Shown here: positions 1 through 11,012 of the stretch, one piece after another
Layout of the letters: every line of letters begins with the position of its first letter
Position numbering within the stretch: position 1 is the first letter of the stretch
Source: Nautilus pompilius
Lineage: Eukaryota; Mollusca; Cephalopoda; Nautilida; Nautilidae
Length of the DNA stretch: 64,000 bases
NCBI GenBank assembly: GCA_018389105.1
Contig: JACATO010000921.1
Location: 596,001-660,000, forward strand
Reading direction: 5' to 3'
Made by a program: the position numbers and the translations under genes
Notes under the pieces: model-generated
The model's input: the letters and a program-made list of their open reading frames with translations, nothing else
Databases searched by the model: none
Told to the model about the DNA's origin: nothing

Positions 1-408
1 AGCCCCCCCCAACTAATTCAATGTTAGTTTATTACAAGGATGAGTTGCCGTCATGTCTTCATTAAGCTCTCATGATAAGAAAGTCCTAAAAAATCTCAAA
101 ATTCATATTTCAAAGAAAAATACAAAATCTGCTTTTTTAAAAAAATAAACTGGGCATTAATGAATAGAAACCATTCTCAATTGCTTCTACAATGTTATAA
201 AGTACACTGAAATTAGATCTCATTGATACACAGGAATCACTCATTGCAAGCACACGTTTCATTTTCTTTACGCAATTCAGATATCGTAAATCAAAAATGT
301 GCCTGTCCACCATGATGCAGTCAGGTTACTACTTTCTCTCACTTCATAGAATACTGGTGCATTGTGGTACAAAGAAGAAACTCCGCTGATGTTTTAGGTT
401 TACATTCA
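1..408 (-). other. TRAPPC2L: TRAPPC2L 3' UTR
   Basis: This AT-rich sequence follows the TRAPPC2L stop codon on the minus strand and shows no open frame. A minus-strand AATAAA at 28-33 could end the transcript near the window edge. Its assignment as 3' UTR is inferred from position. Confidence 0.6.
28..33 (-). promoter_or_regulatory. Candidate poly(A) signal for TRAPPC2L
   Basis: The plus strand reads tttatt, which is AATAAA on the minus strand, about 375 bases past the TRAPPC2L stop. Other A-rich variants lie closer to the stop, so this is one candidate among several. Confidence 0.4.
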
Positions 409-451
409 TCAGTCCTGTTGCATCATCAATGACACAACATCTTCAAATGCC
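409..451 (-). CDS. TRAPPC2L: TRAPPC2L exon 5 (terminal coding exon)
   Basis: The acceptor is tttttacag and the exon enters in phase 2. It completes a Gln codon, then reads [13 protein letters not shown] and a TGA stop at 411-409. This aligns with the last helix of the family. Confidence 0.9.
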
Positions 452-3400
452 CTGTAAAAAAACAAGGTAAACTAAATAGATTCAGATTATTCAAATTTGT
501 AAAAAAACATCCATATATTATTACACTGGAACGTGTCTTGAGTCTGACTTGCAAACACACATTTTCAAAGTACCTCACCTAGGATTTTCTCCCAGGACAC
601 GTTTCACCTGCACAGAGATTCCAAACTAGGGACAGTGTTGATAAACAGATAAACATGACTCAATTTGAGCCAGACACCAAACTATCAAATTTCACTCTTT
701 TAAGTGAAAGATTAAAGATGCTTTACAATGTAGCCCTATAGTTAGCTCCTCTGCTTAGCCCAGTGTGCAGAACAGCAAAATATGGCTACCCTTAATTCAG
801 AAATAAAACTTCATTATTAAAAAAAAGGAACAGATATCTGCAAAATGTAAAGACATTGTGAACCAAAACTGAACTGATGTTAGTGTACCATAATCTTGCT
901 CAAGAGTTTGAAAGATTCTGTTTAAATTTCTGATCATCTTATTTTGTCCAAAATTTGCTAATTTTTCATCAGAGCCGAGGCAAGAGTTTAGTTTAAAAAA
1001 TTATAGCCATTAGAAAGGAAGGGAAACAAAGAGAACCTCTCATACTCACTGTGATGTAATGTTTTCCCCAGGTGTGTAGAAGGGATTACATATCATGTCC
1101 ACATAGGCATTATGCAATTTCTTAAACATCTGAAAAACAAACAAAGGCTTAATAGCATCATCCGTCTACAAAACGGCTGCTATAAATGAATATTCCCTAC
1201 AGGACTGAACCTCAACTATAGTGACAACGGGAAAAGGTCACAACCTTAGATCCATTGTTGGGTCAATTACTCCAGATTAAGGCAATGGGGGGGGGGGGTT
1301 ATGACTCTTCCTTTTTTTTGTTTTTCCTTCAATATAAAATGAAACTAAAAACAACTGTACATGTACACAAAATCAAGGCTGGATTCCAGAACTTAAAACT
1401 TATAAATAGTTTTCACTATTTCAGACTCGCATTCATCTGTTATTTGTTGTCATTTATAGCATCCAGTAGCCTGACCTTTTTATACTGATAAAACTCAACC
1501 TGCTGCTGCTGTTTTTTTTTATAGATTCTAAATTGTTTTCTTTCCAAGTCTTTTTCTCTCTCTCTCCCAAGCTCAGAAAAAATGTAAGAGTTAAACACAA
1601 TCTTCAATGTAAAATATTAATTCCATCCATTGTTTGAAATGATGTGATGTGATAAACAGATCCACTCCAAAATTTACTTGCTACAGAGAATTATAGAGCA
1701 GAGGATCATGGGAACTGGAACATGTGTACTGAAAAAAGAACAAATCATATGGGGCCAATCAGACGTTTTTTTTGATGTTGTTACACTGACCAAAATTCAG
1801 AGAAGAGCGGTGAAGGTGAAAAATACCTCCAAAGACTACTAAAGAGGAAAGAATAGCAAACTGCTTGTTGAAAGATCTCATTAGTAAACTAAAGACTTAA
1901 AACCAAAAAAATTACATCTTCAGCAACATGTCATTAGAAAGAGCTGCCCAAGAATGTGTTACTTACACTTCTGATCTCATTGTCTCGAAGAGATGTATTG
2001 GATGACTCCACTACTATAACAAACTTCACTTTAGTATTCGTTACATAGCCATAGCTGAAAAGTAAAGGAGTCAAGGAAAAAGTGTACGGAAAAACAGATT
2101 TATAGACAGTTGTCTTTTACTCTCCAACAGCAAGATGGATTTTACCACATAATTTCCCACCATAGATAACATGATAGCTACTGGACTAATACATAAGTTT
2201 TTAAAATAACTTATTAACAAGGGAAATAATCAAGCATCATTCATAATTACAGTAGAAACTCACTCACCCACAAGCCTATATCAGAAAAGTCAATTTGGAT
2301 GGTGGCCAAATACAAGTGTACTCTCCCAACAAAACAACCCCTCATTATGAGCAGTCTTTGTCTGGAAACATGCTGTCTATGCAGTAAAGTTTATAAAATA
2401 CAGTTAAAATAAAGTAAGATTATCCATTCTCTCCAGGTTTCCCCCAGTTTGTCTCTGAAGGATACAGCCGCCCTTTTCCTTTTATGGCTGTTCATGGATG
2501 CCATGCTGGAAAAGCTTTGTAAGAAGTTTAAATGCATTCTGAATGCAACCCCTCTCTATAGCTGAAATGGAAATGGAGTGGTATCTTGTGGGTTAAATAC
2601 ACAATGCAGTGATCTCATGTGAGACATAGACAGACACACACACTGATGGAGCCCAGTTGGATAACACAGTGTGTCAAGTGAGTGAGTTTCTACTGTTCTT
2701 CCAGTTTGGAAACAAGGTTACGTGACATTAAATACATCAGATACACTTTTTGTCTATCACCAAAATGTTTGAAGATATCAGATAAGACAAACTTACAATC
2801 TTATGTAACCTGGTGCTTATTTTAGTGAGAAAACATTAGGATAGATCTTTTATTTTCTTATTTTTTTAAGATTTAATTAAAGCAAAAGTACAAATAACAA
2901 GCCAATACTTTATAGTTAATTTATGTACCTAATTCCCAAATTAAAACTCATTTTTTATAATAAAAATAATATTAGATACAGATTTTTAAAATCTTACTGC
3001 AAGTTGTTTGCAAGGTTCTACTTAAACAGGAAATTTCATCTAAACTAGAAAATATAAAAGGCATTTAGTCTACCAATGAGACAAAGGTTCAAACTGTGAA
3101 AAAGAAATCAACTTCTGAATTTTTCTTTTTTTTTCAGTAATGGTAAATAAAAAGATAAAAGATGTCTACATGTGGCTTCCTATCTGTGTAAAAAGTGTTA
3201 ACATGGACTGTCGACTGTGTTAAAGTACACAGAAATTTATGAATGTTTGGTGAATGTACTGGATGCACTTACTGTGTCCTTTTAGGTACCCTAGGTAAAA
3301 TCTTGTAACATTAATTGACATCTGCTTCTTAATGATGTGTTCTGCTGAATATAAGGGGATGTTAGCTTGCATATAAATATCTTTGAACAATAGATTTGTA

Positions 3401-6187
3401 GAGCAGATTTACAAGTGTTAACTTCAGGGATGTAAATCTTTTGTTTTTTTCTTCCAGTCCCAAGATCTTAAATTAACTAAAATTTCTGCTAAGAGTAATG
3501 TTGTGAAATTCTTTCCTTTCCAGTACAGAGTTATAATTCTGAGTTAATGATGCAGATGCAGATGAAGAACTTCCATCTTTAAGAGAAGACACAATTTCAC
3601 TAACTTTTTTGGCACTGAGTCTAATTTTTCCTTTTTAACATCAGGTTCACCTGAGATGCTTGGCAGAAATTTCTTTTTCAAAAGTGAATTAGTGATGCCA
3701 TACCTCTACTTGATCTCACATTCCTTGAAATCCTGACCTGAATGGAAAACCACATAATGGTCTTTCTCGTGTTTTGCCATCTGAAAGAACTGAGACACTG
3801 CTAGCATTTTACTTGCTAATGTGAAGGAAACAATCTTAGTAGACCCCGATGCTATTGCTGGCATCTGAAACAAGGCTGAATGGCTAGTAATTGTCAGGGT
3901 GTCATGGACTAGCTAGCAAGTAAGTACAAAATGTTAAAGATCTTTAGCTTTTGCTATTTTCTTCCTTCTTCTCCTCCTTTCCATTTTTTTTTCCTCTTCC
4001 TCCCTCTTTCCTCCAGTGGGCAGTCCTAACTTCTAGTCAGAACTGAGGCAAGGAACAAACTTTTTTGCAGCCCTGGTCAATCTGATTACCTATGAAAATG
4101 TGTGTGTTTGCATTGCTTATGTTCCCTATTAATAAGCTTTCCCAGCATTTTTGTTTGTTAGAGAATATATATATGAATAGAAGAGCAGGAAGTTTTTGAA
4201 ACTTATTTTCTTCAAAAAAAAAACATCTTTAGAAAATTATTTCCATAGCACATGGTCTCAAGCAATTTCTAATGTCTTACTACAAATGTTTCTTACTTAC
4301 GACCACTAGTGATGCATGATAGGCTACTACTATTAAAAACTATTTAAATATAGGCATCCTTCCCTGAAAATATACTAATAAAATCAGGTCAGGTCTCTGT
4401 AATCTTTATAACTGAGTTTGTGTAAATTACTAGTCATCCTGGCAAATCTTTCAACCTTTCGCATAATGCGAGCTGCAGACTCCACATGATTTACACATGG
4501 GAAGTTCTCTGTTTATAGCATAATTTAGCAAACCTAAGACCATATTGTGCCTTTGAGGTATGCTCTCTCTCATACTGCTTTTGACTTTCAAAAAATCCTT
4601 TTCTTTCTTACCTGTGGTACTGTAGCAGAAATATGGTCATGAAAATTGCCAAAGTAACTGAATTGTGTGTGTAAGCTAGCCTTGCTTATTGGGAAAAAAA
4701 AGAATTTGCTTACAAACTCATGGGGGAAGGAAATAATCATTATACCCATTTTATGTGTGGTTCAGGCAATGAATAACAAAAATTAGTGCCTGCTTTGATG
4801 TGGTTTAGGCTTTGAGGATTACTAGAATTACCTGGATCCCTTGATGTAATATAGACATAGAACAATATTAGAATTATCAGGACTCCCTTTTGATGTTGTT
4901 TAGGCATTGAGCAATAATATAAATAATTACCTGGACGCAGTTTTAAAGTATGTGGCTCAGGCATGGAGGAGTACCGGAAATCCTTAGACCTCCTTTGGAT
5001 TATACAATTCATGCTTTGAACCCCATTATTAGAAAATCTTGATAACTCTAATTCAAAAATTCAAAGGTGACATAAATAATGGTGCCAAGAAACGATTCAT
5101 GAAATCTGGATTTACTGGGGTCTTTCAGCTGAAAGCTAGCTGTGCCATTCTCCTCAACCGTTTTTCCAACTCATTGAAACTCAGAGAAGCAAATGAGAGT
5201 AATAAATCTCTATAAATTGGAACTGCCTAACTGCATTCATTCCAAACAAATCAGACTGCTTTCCTAGTGGTTACTTTTTATATAAAATGCATACCTCTGT
5301 CATCAGAAACTGATAACACCACTAGATTCAGAGTCTATGCTGTTCATGATGGGAAAAATAAGTTGTATAAAGGATACACCTTGTAATCTTCTGTGGGATA
5401 GAGAAGTCCCAGATAAAGTTCACGAAGATCATTAGTGTTTTTTCCAACTGAGGATATCTTTTCCTCAACAACATCCAATGACGTGTGTACTGTGTAATAA
5501 AACTTCAGTTCATTTTCAGTGGGGATGGTCTTAATGAACAGCGGGTAGTTCTGAAAAAAAAAAAGATAAATATCATTTCACTCTCTTTTGACCTTCAAGA
5601 ACTAACTGCAGAAATTATCTTACCTACACAGACTTTAAAACTACAGAAAAAATGGAACTAAGACATGGCATTGTCAGTACTCCTTAGACCGGTGGTTCCC
5701 AACTAAGTCAGGATCATGAGGTCCTCAATATGATCATGAAGAGTCATCAGAAGAAATGGATTTTTGCTTTTTTAAGGCAGGAAAGTGGCTTGAAAGGCTG
5801 AGGTGGCCCCAACCAACCAACAATTTGTTTTTTCTCTCCTTACTCCAGTATACAAGTAAAAAATAAAAATTGATACATTTTCCATGAACTTGGTTTTTAT
5901 CAAGGATTTCCAAAGGATGATTTTTGCACTCTTTATTCATGGATACAAAAGACCATACTAGCAAGTAGCATTGTCCAAGAAAATGGACCTGGCCACTAAA
6001 TTTCAGTCTTCTTTTTTCTAACATCCTTGTTTCAATTAATTTTGTGTTCAAATGAATACTTTGTTTGTATGTGATTAAATGAGCATCATCAGTGGTTCAA
6101 GTTTATCTGCATGTTTCAAGACAATGAATGAAAATCTTTCAAACCTGAATTTACATTAGATTTCTTTTAATTTTAATAATTAAAAAC

Positions 6188-6225
<38 letters not shown>

Positions 6226-6235
6226 GTGTGTATGC

Positions 6236-6268
<33 letters not shown>

Positions 6269-7434
6269 GATAAGCCTGAGGGTCAGGAGGTCCTGTTGAT
6301 TGCCAATTTAGGGTTGCAGTAAAAAAGGGTTGGGAATTACTGCCTTAGTCTTAAACTTATTGCCTGAAATGGTTCATGCCTTATTCCTTTTTATTTTTTA
6401 TACAAATGCAAAGTGTCTCCTTATCTTTCAGGATGTTGGTAACTGAGGTTTGTTCTGATGGTCCAGGATGCATTTGATAATCAGCTACCAGTGGTGAATC
6501 CAGGATTTCAGTAAGAGGGATTTTTTTTTAAGTGTCATATTCAGAATTATCCAAACATACTTAATGTTTTTATCTAGTGTAAATCTAGTTTTGAGAAAGC
6601 TTCAAATTTGAGTTTAACTGGCTGGTGTGGTTCGAACAACCCTATCCTACTTGGATCCACCACTGAGTTCTCACAGGGTTCATTTTATACCTACTCTGAA
6701 TGAGTGTCCTCTCAATGCTAATCAGAGAAGTTTGCGGGTTATTTCTTTGCTGAAGGAAAAGAAATCCAGCCTGCTTGTATGCACACCTCAAAGTGGGCCT
6801 CTTTCGAGTACTCCTGACCATTTGTCTTTGATTTTCACCCCTCTCTACTTAGTTTGACTTTCATTAGTACTTCTGACATGTCACAAGTTTCCGTGAAAAC
6901 CTGCAATTTAAGCATTTTTTTTCCAAACGGGTCCCAATGTTCTCCTATCTAACAAAACCCATAATTATTAATTACACGGAATATCAGAACAGCTTCATAT
7001 ATAATAACAGTTACCAGCCGTGACTGGTGATAGCGACAGTATGGAACAGTTCTTAAATCAACTCAACAAGGGAGAGGTTTGTCTTGTAATTATAGCAACA
7101 AAACTGCGCGGTTTTAGTCTGAATCGTCATCCTGAGTAAGGTTCCATACAGCACATTCAATTCAGATGTAAGTACACGGTCTGTGCTATGCCATCAGCTC
7201 TAATACACGGCATCTTATCCTGGACACCGACTCGGTTCGTGGACACCAAACTGGTTGGTTTCGTCGACGATAAAGACAACTAGAGTAATATGAACAGATG
7301 GCGATGGACTCGGATGTTTGTATTCCTAAACCGACCCATCGGCCAAACTCGGGGGGAAGGGGATCCAAGAGAAAAAGCCTTAAACCTCTCGATATGCTCA
7401 CCTCCTTAGCAATTACCGAAACACAAACCGCCAT
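409..7434 (-). CDS. TRAPPC2L: Trafficking protein particle complex subunit 2-like (five exons)
   Basis: This is a complete gene read on the minus strand from five exons: 7434-7402, 5550-5378, 2054-1967, 1129-1050 and 451-409. Together they give 417 nt and 138 aa, against about 140 aa in vertebrates. The protein is a small longin-fold adaptor of the TRAPP complexes, which act as Rab exchange factors and tethers in ER-Golgi traffic in the cytosol and on Golgi membranes. Family landmarks visible are [11 protein letters not shown] at the N terminus, [46 protein letters not shown] and CNPFYTPGE. The exon 2 donor must be GT|GTATCC, because only that junction restores KVYGYV across the splice. The C terminus (LMMQQD) is slightly shorter than in vertebrates. 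Introns hold a hAT MITE and a decayed tandem repeat. Identity rests on recalled family motifs that agree along the full length. Confidence 0.95.
452..1966 (-). other. TRAPPC2L introns 4 and 3 (flanking exon 4)
   Basis: These are AT-rich introns on both sides of exon 4 (1129-1050). A short C/G homopolymer lies at 1288-1298. I see no gene, RNA or identifiable transposon here. Confidence 0.6.
1050..1129 (-). CDS. TRAPPC2L: TRAPPC2L exon 4
   Basis: The acceptor tttttcag is followed directly by ATG TTT AAG. The peptide reads [20 protein letters not shown] and then GENITS, matching the CNPFY segment of the family. The donor is gtgagt and the exon leaves in phase 2. Confidence 0.93.
1967..2054 (-). 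CDS. TRAPPC2L: TRAPPC2L exon 3
   Basis: The exon enters in phase 2 and reads [20 protein letters not shown] then SLRDNEIRS, ending at a consensus gtaagt donor in phase 0. This is the central beta-strand region of the longin fold. Confidence 0.94.
2055..4739 (-). other. TRAPPC2L intron 2, distal part
   Basis: This is long AT-rich intronic sequence with short poly-T and poly-pyrimidine runs (for example 3958-4010). No open frame of interest and no recognised transposon end is visible. Confidence 0.55.
4740..5035. repeat. Degenerate tandem repeat, about 50-bp period
   Basis: Five to six diverged units follow one another. Recurring landmarks are a ttttgatgtggttt-like start, aggcattgag-like middle and attacctgga-like end, at about 4795, 4842, 4890 and 4942. 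The minus-strand open frame across it comes from the repeat and does not look like a gene. It lies inside TRAPPC2L intron 2. Confidence 0.6.
5378..5550 (-). CDS. TRAPPC2L: TRAPPC2L exon 2
   Basis: The acceptor is a T-rich tract ending in cag. The exon starts NYPLFIKT, runs through the conserved HTSLDVV and [13 protein letters not shown] segments, and leaves in phase 2. An alternative donor two bases earlier (gtgtat) would break the frame with exon 3, so GT|GTATCC was chosen. Confidence 0.95.
5690..6342. mobile_element. Non-autonomous hAT-type MITE
   Basis: The left end reads cggtggttcccaac and the right end is the complement of cagtaattcccaac, close to the common hAT terminus CAGTGGTTCCCAAC. 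Flanking 8-bp duplications are ccttagac (5682-5689) and ccttagtc (6343-6350), with 7 of 8 bases matching. The 653-bp interior is AT-rich and has no transposase. It lies in TRAPPC2L intron 1. Confidence 0.85.
6351..7401 (-). other. TRAPPC2L intron 1, promoter-proximal part
   Basis: The sequence becomes richer in CpG towards 7100-7400, next to exon 1. Open frames here are shadows. No transposon end was recognised. Confidence 0.5.
7402..7434 (-). CDS. TRAPPC2L: TRAPPC2L exon 1 (start)
   Basis: This codes the 11-residue conserved start [11 protein letters not shown] and ends at a gtgagc donor. A longer open frame runs through on both sides, but only these 33 nt match the family. A homopolymer (A on the coding strand) lies just before the ATG. 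Confidence 0.93.
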
Positions 7435-8539
7435 ACTTTTTTTTTTTTTTTTTTTAAGAAATAGACGTCGGCTCCAGTGTACGACACCGACGACCATTAT
7501 CCGACCCGTTCTTCAGGAGAACATCTCTTCCCAACCCTTTTTAAAATTATTATTATTATTATTATTTTAAAAAAAATGCATCTGTTTGTGTTCTAAAAGT
7601 CAGTTCCCTTTTCTCAACGGTGTTTTTAATGTTTGCTGTAATTTATCCGCAAAAAGATGTTTTAACGAGTTTGGTGCCAGAAAGTGTATTTATTCAATAA
7701 CGATGGAGTAGTAGTTGTGTCTGTCTTTCCTGAGAGCCTTTGCATTCGGTCTCGGTCTCCGTATAATCGAGCGAAATTACGAGTCTAAATCTGTTGGGAA
7801 ATGTTTCCATGGAAACCCATCTTCGGGGTCCGCATACATACATACATACGATCGCCTGGCACAGACATGGAAAAATCCTATCATGGTGTAAAAAAACACA
7901 ATTATATTTCGGTTTTGTGTTTGTTTTTTTTTTTTTTTTGCAGTTTGTTTCATCGATTACGGTGAATTTAGAATTCTAAATTTCCTTTTATATGATAGAT
8001 ATTTTGTGCGTCGTCATTTACTTATCTTCATTAGTGGTTCAGGAAAAATGTTTAGTCACGTGTGGTCAAATTTTCGCAATATGTCGGCGCCAGCAGCGAT
8101 CACGTGATCACAACTTCACAGACCACACGGTTTTGCACGACAAAATGTATTCCATCCCACTCACTAACCCCTGTTTTTTTTTTTTGAGGGGGGGGGGGTT
8201 ACTAAAATATGAAATATTATTTAAAAGTAGGGTGCAGTAAACCATAGAAACGAAAGAAACAAATGTCCCTTTATTAATTTATTTTTCGGTCAGCGGTAAA
8301 ACTTTCCTGTATCAAGAAACGGAACGAGACGACAGTTGTAGTTTATCTGCCAGAGGCTAAATTCTAACCATTTGGTACCACTGAGGGAGTGGTAATTTTT
8401 TTTTTGAAAGTCCGATACTTCTAGTTTCAGAAGAAGTATAACCCTGAATTCGGCTGCTTTCTGTTAAAACCAGCACCGGTTTCGCCCCCAACTCCGGCGG
8501 GCAATTTTGCATGACAAGGACCTGTTGTCGTACAAGCAA
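7435..8539. promoter_or_regulatory. TRAPPC2L upstream region with paired E-boxes
   Basis: This is the intergenic sequence upstream of TRAPPC2L. It has CACGTG at 8057-8062 and a second inside the perfect 12-bp palindrome gatcacgtgatc at 8098-8109. Long T/G homopolymers occur at 7921-7940 and 8167-8200. Promoter function is inferred from position and motifs. Confidence 0.45.
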
Positions 8540-8653
8540 GATGGCCGTTCTGCCCGGGCCTCAATACTATCACCTGTTTATCTTATGTTTCGTGTTTATG
8601 CTGAACTTATTAAACAACTTTATTTTGTTTTTATTTATTTGCAAAGTACATTA
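8540..8653 (+). CDS. Possible microprotein or first coding exon, hydrophobic
   Basis: An ATG in the good context caagATGG opens a 37-codon frame starting MAVLPGPQYYHLFILCF. It continues as almost unbroken Leu/Phe/Ile/Val, then a short KVH tail and TAA. The protein would be a single membrane segment. The start matches the AAGATGGC YY1-type element often seen at housekeeping-gene starts, and the 80 bases before it are GC-rich. A weak aaa|gtacat donor near the end could make it a first exon. I do not recognise it. It could be chance. Confidence 0.25.
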
Positions 8654-8859
8654 AAGTCGTACCAACCTTTACATATTTTAAATATATAGAAAAACACTAG
8701 TGTAGACTGACAAGATTAACGGTAAGCCCCATCAATGGTATCACCAAAGGACATTTCCTCTTGGAAGAATCTGCTTCGGTCAGCACAGGTCAGAGGACAC
8801 GAATGTCTGTCGTCAAAATACGCCAGAAGAGTAAGCGCCCGTGATACTTTACCACAGGC

Positions 8860-10570
8860 AACGTGGAAGTAGATTAACCACGAAGGAGGAATCCGGATCC
8901 GGTTCGAAACATGTCAGGTTGGGGATGGGCACAGTAGATGGTCATTCTCAAGATGACATAATGGTGTGTTAAAGGTACACGCGTCGAGTCACGGGCCGTC
9001 CATCGAAGAGAATTCCAGGGAGCCTCTAACTGGCTGTACAGGTTTGCGTTCAGATGCAAAGGCTTCGGGACACAGCTATACAGAAACAGGACGGCAGGAT
9101 AATAGCCACTGTGTCTCACGGGACTGTGATGGCCGAGGCGCGTTGTCACAGATTCTGTTACGAAGACTACATCTGGAAAAGGTCGAGGAGAATGCGACAG
9201 CCTCTGAATTGGTCAAAGATGCCCGAAATACCGCTCATCGTTTAAATTTAAAGAACCGACTTACTTTAAATCCCATAGATCATCAAAACGACTGGCACCA
9301 AGTTTAAATTAGTTTCATATATGACTTCTACAAAGGATGCCACCTACCGGAAACTCTGCTAGATTACGCGAAAGATGATGTTTGGAAGACGGAGACTTCT
9401 CGTTACACCACAAAACAAAAAAAACTCGCTGAAGAAGTTAAGTGTCCGAGGACTAGTTTATCTGGGTACTATGGTACCATCAGTGCTACTGTTTTGTGTA
9501 AAGTCTGTTAAAACAGCCGCAATTATGGGCCAATTTACCTGATACTCTCTTCATGGCATCCCATGTTAATGAAAAAACTTCTTAACTGTCTTTTGGATGA
9601 AGGAACAGCAGATAAAACCTAGTAGTTTATTGAATCATTTGGACAAGACCTAATCTATGCCGGTAGCTACAGAAACCATCACAGCGTATACTGTTATCAA
9701 CAGCAAGCTCTGAACCCATTGGGTCATGCAGTCTTATATTCCCAAACAGAACAAAGCAAAACAGGATTATATGAGAAAATTAGCCAATTCTTCTGAGGTT
9801 GTTGCCCTTCCCGAAAATACGTTCTTTTATCTGTTCACATCTGGCTTGGGATGACATAGATATTCCAGAAATTCTTACTGGTAAAACCAGTGACCGAGTA
9901 AACGGAATCATTGCACAACCAAAAGTGTGTGGCACTCATCAAAATATTTGTTTGTCAGCCATTGAATATAAACAGAAACAAGAAAGTATTATTGTACAAG
10001 AAACTAGCCTGCCGATCTTCAAACCTGGCGAGAAAACTGGTCATATTGTCACCCATTCCTTAACTGCCGAGATATGAAACGACGGGGATTCATGAGAAAT
10101 CTTCTTTCGGCTTCCGACATGGAAAGAGAGTTCGCTCAATCAATCGGTATATGCAACCGGCTTTAACGTAACGGTGCACATTGGAATAGATGTCAGTCGT
10201 GGCCGTGCTGGTTAACTTGTCAGCCATAGATGTTCCAGCAACAGAAACGGCCATTGCATCAGAAACCCTCAACCAGGCCAAGCAAAGAATGGACGAGCTG
10301 AAGATGACAAAAAGTACTGTTAGTACAGGCGATGTTTGCAATTACCGAAGTTTTATGGAACCAATCTAATCTTGTACTTAGGCACTGTTACCAGACTCGA
10401 GATCTTTGATACTGTTTGCAACCTTTTGAGTACATTAGAGAAATCGTTCGAAGTTGCTGGTTTCAGAGACTTATGTCTAGAATCAGGCATCACAAACGAG
10501 GCTCTATTACAGCCGTTATGGACAGACATCACTACAATAGGGCAGCTCTACGTAAATAGAAAGTAGAAAC
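8860..10570 (+). pseudogene. Relic of an unnamed repeated protein family (probable mobile element)
   Basis: A decayed coding region is read in several plus-strand frames. In order it shows SHGTVMAEARCHRFCYEDY at about 9110-9170, with a Cys/His pattern like a small zinc-binding segment. Next come FGQDLIYAGSYRNH (about 9640-9685), LGHAVLYSQTEQ (about 9720), WDDIDIPEILTGKTSDRVNG (about 9847-9906) and SFEVAGFRDLCLESGIT (about 10446-10496). At least five frame changes or stops separate the pieces. I recall similar motif series in large repeated protein families of aquatic animals, but cannot name the family or show transposition. No terminal repeats were found. Confidence 0.55.
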
Positions 10571-11012
10571 GACAAACTTTCAGAAAACCCACAATGGCGC
10601 GGCTAGCGATGAAAGTATGCTGACATCAAAAAATAAAAAAAGACACTAATTTATCTTTTTTATCCTATAGAAAGTATTTGATTTTGATATATAATTATTT
10701 TTTTTTTACTTAAAAAATATTTCTTTGGATTCGTTTATAATTTTTTAAAAAATTTTATTTCGTTTTTCGATGTTAGTCTGCTTCCTTTGTTATTGTGTAG
10801 CCCAATCAGAGTTCACAGTAATGAAAAAAAAAAAAAAAAAAACAACAACAACAAAAGTACATTTTATATTTATGCAAATTGTAAACGTCTCTGGTCTTGT
10901 CCGAATTTATCAATTACTTTTTCGATGAGTTCGTACTTTATTAGCTGTAACTTTTGTTTATGAACACTTGTCATATAAAGTCCGGACAACCGATTTTCTG
11001 TCATTGATAACC
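10571..11012. other. AT-rich spacer with homopolymers
   Basis: The sequence is T- and A-rich, with an A run followed by (CAA)n at about 10824-10852. No gene is visible. It separates two transposon relics. Confidence 0.5.

Noticed and set aside
5374-5379. gtgtat as the TRAPPC2L exon 2 donor
   Set aside because: It would leave the next exon out of frame. The donor two bases later restores KVYGYV exactly.
7186-7497. A single 103-codon minus-strand gene
   Set aside because: Only the central 11 residues match TRAPPC2L exon 1. A clear donor follows them and the rest is 5' UTR or intron.
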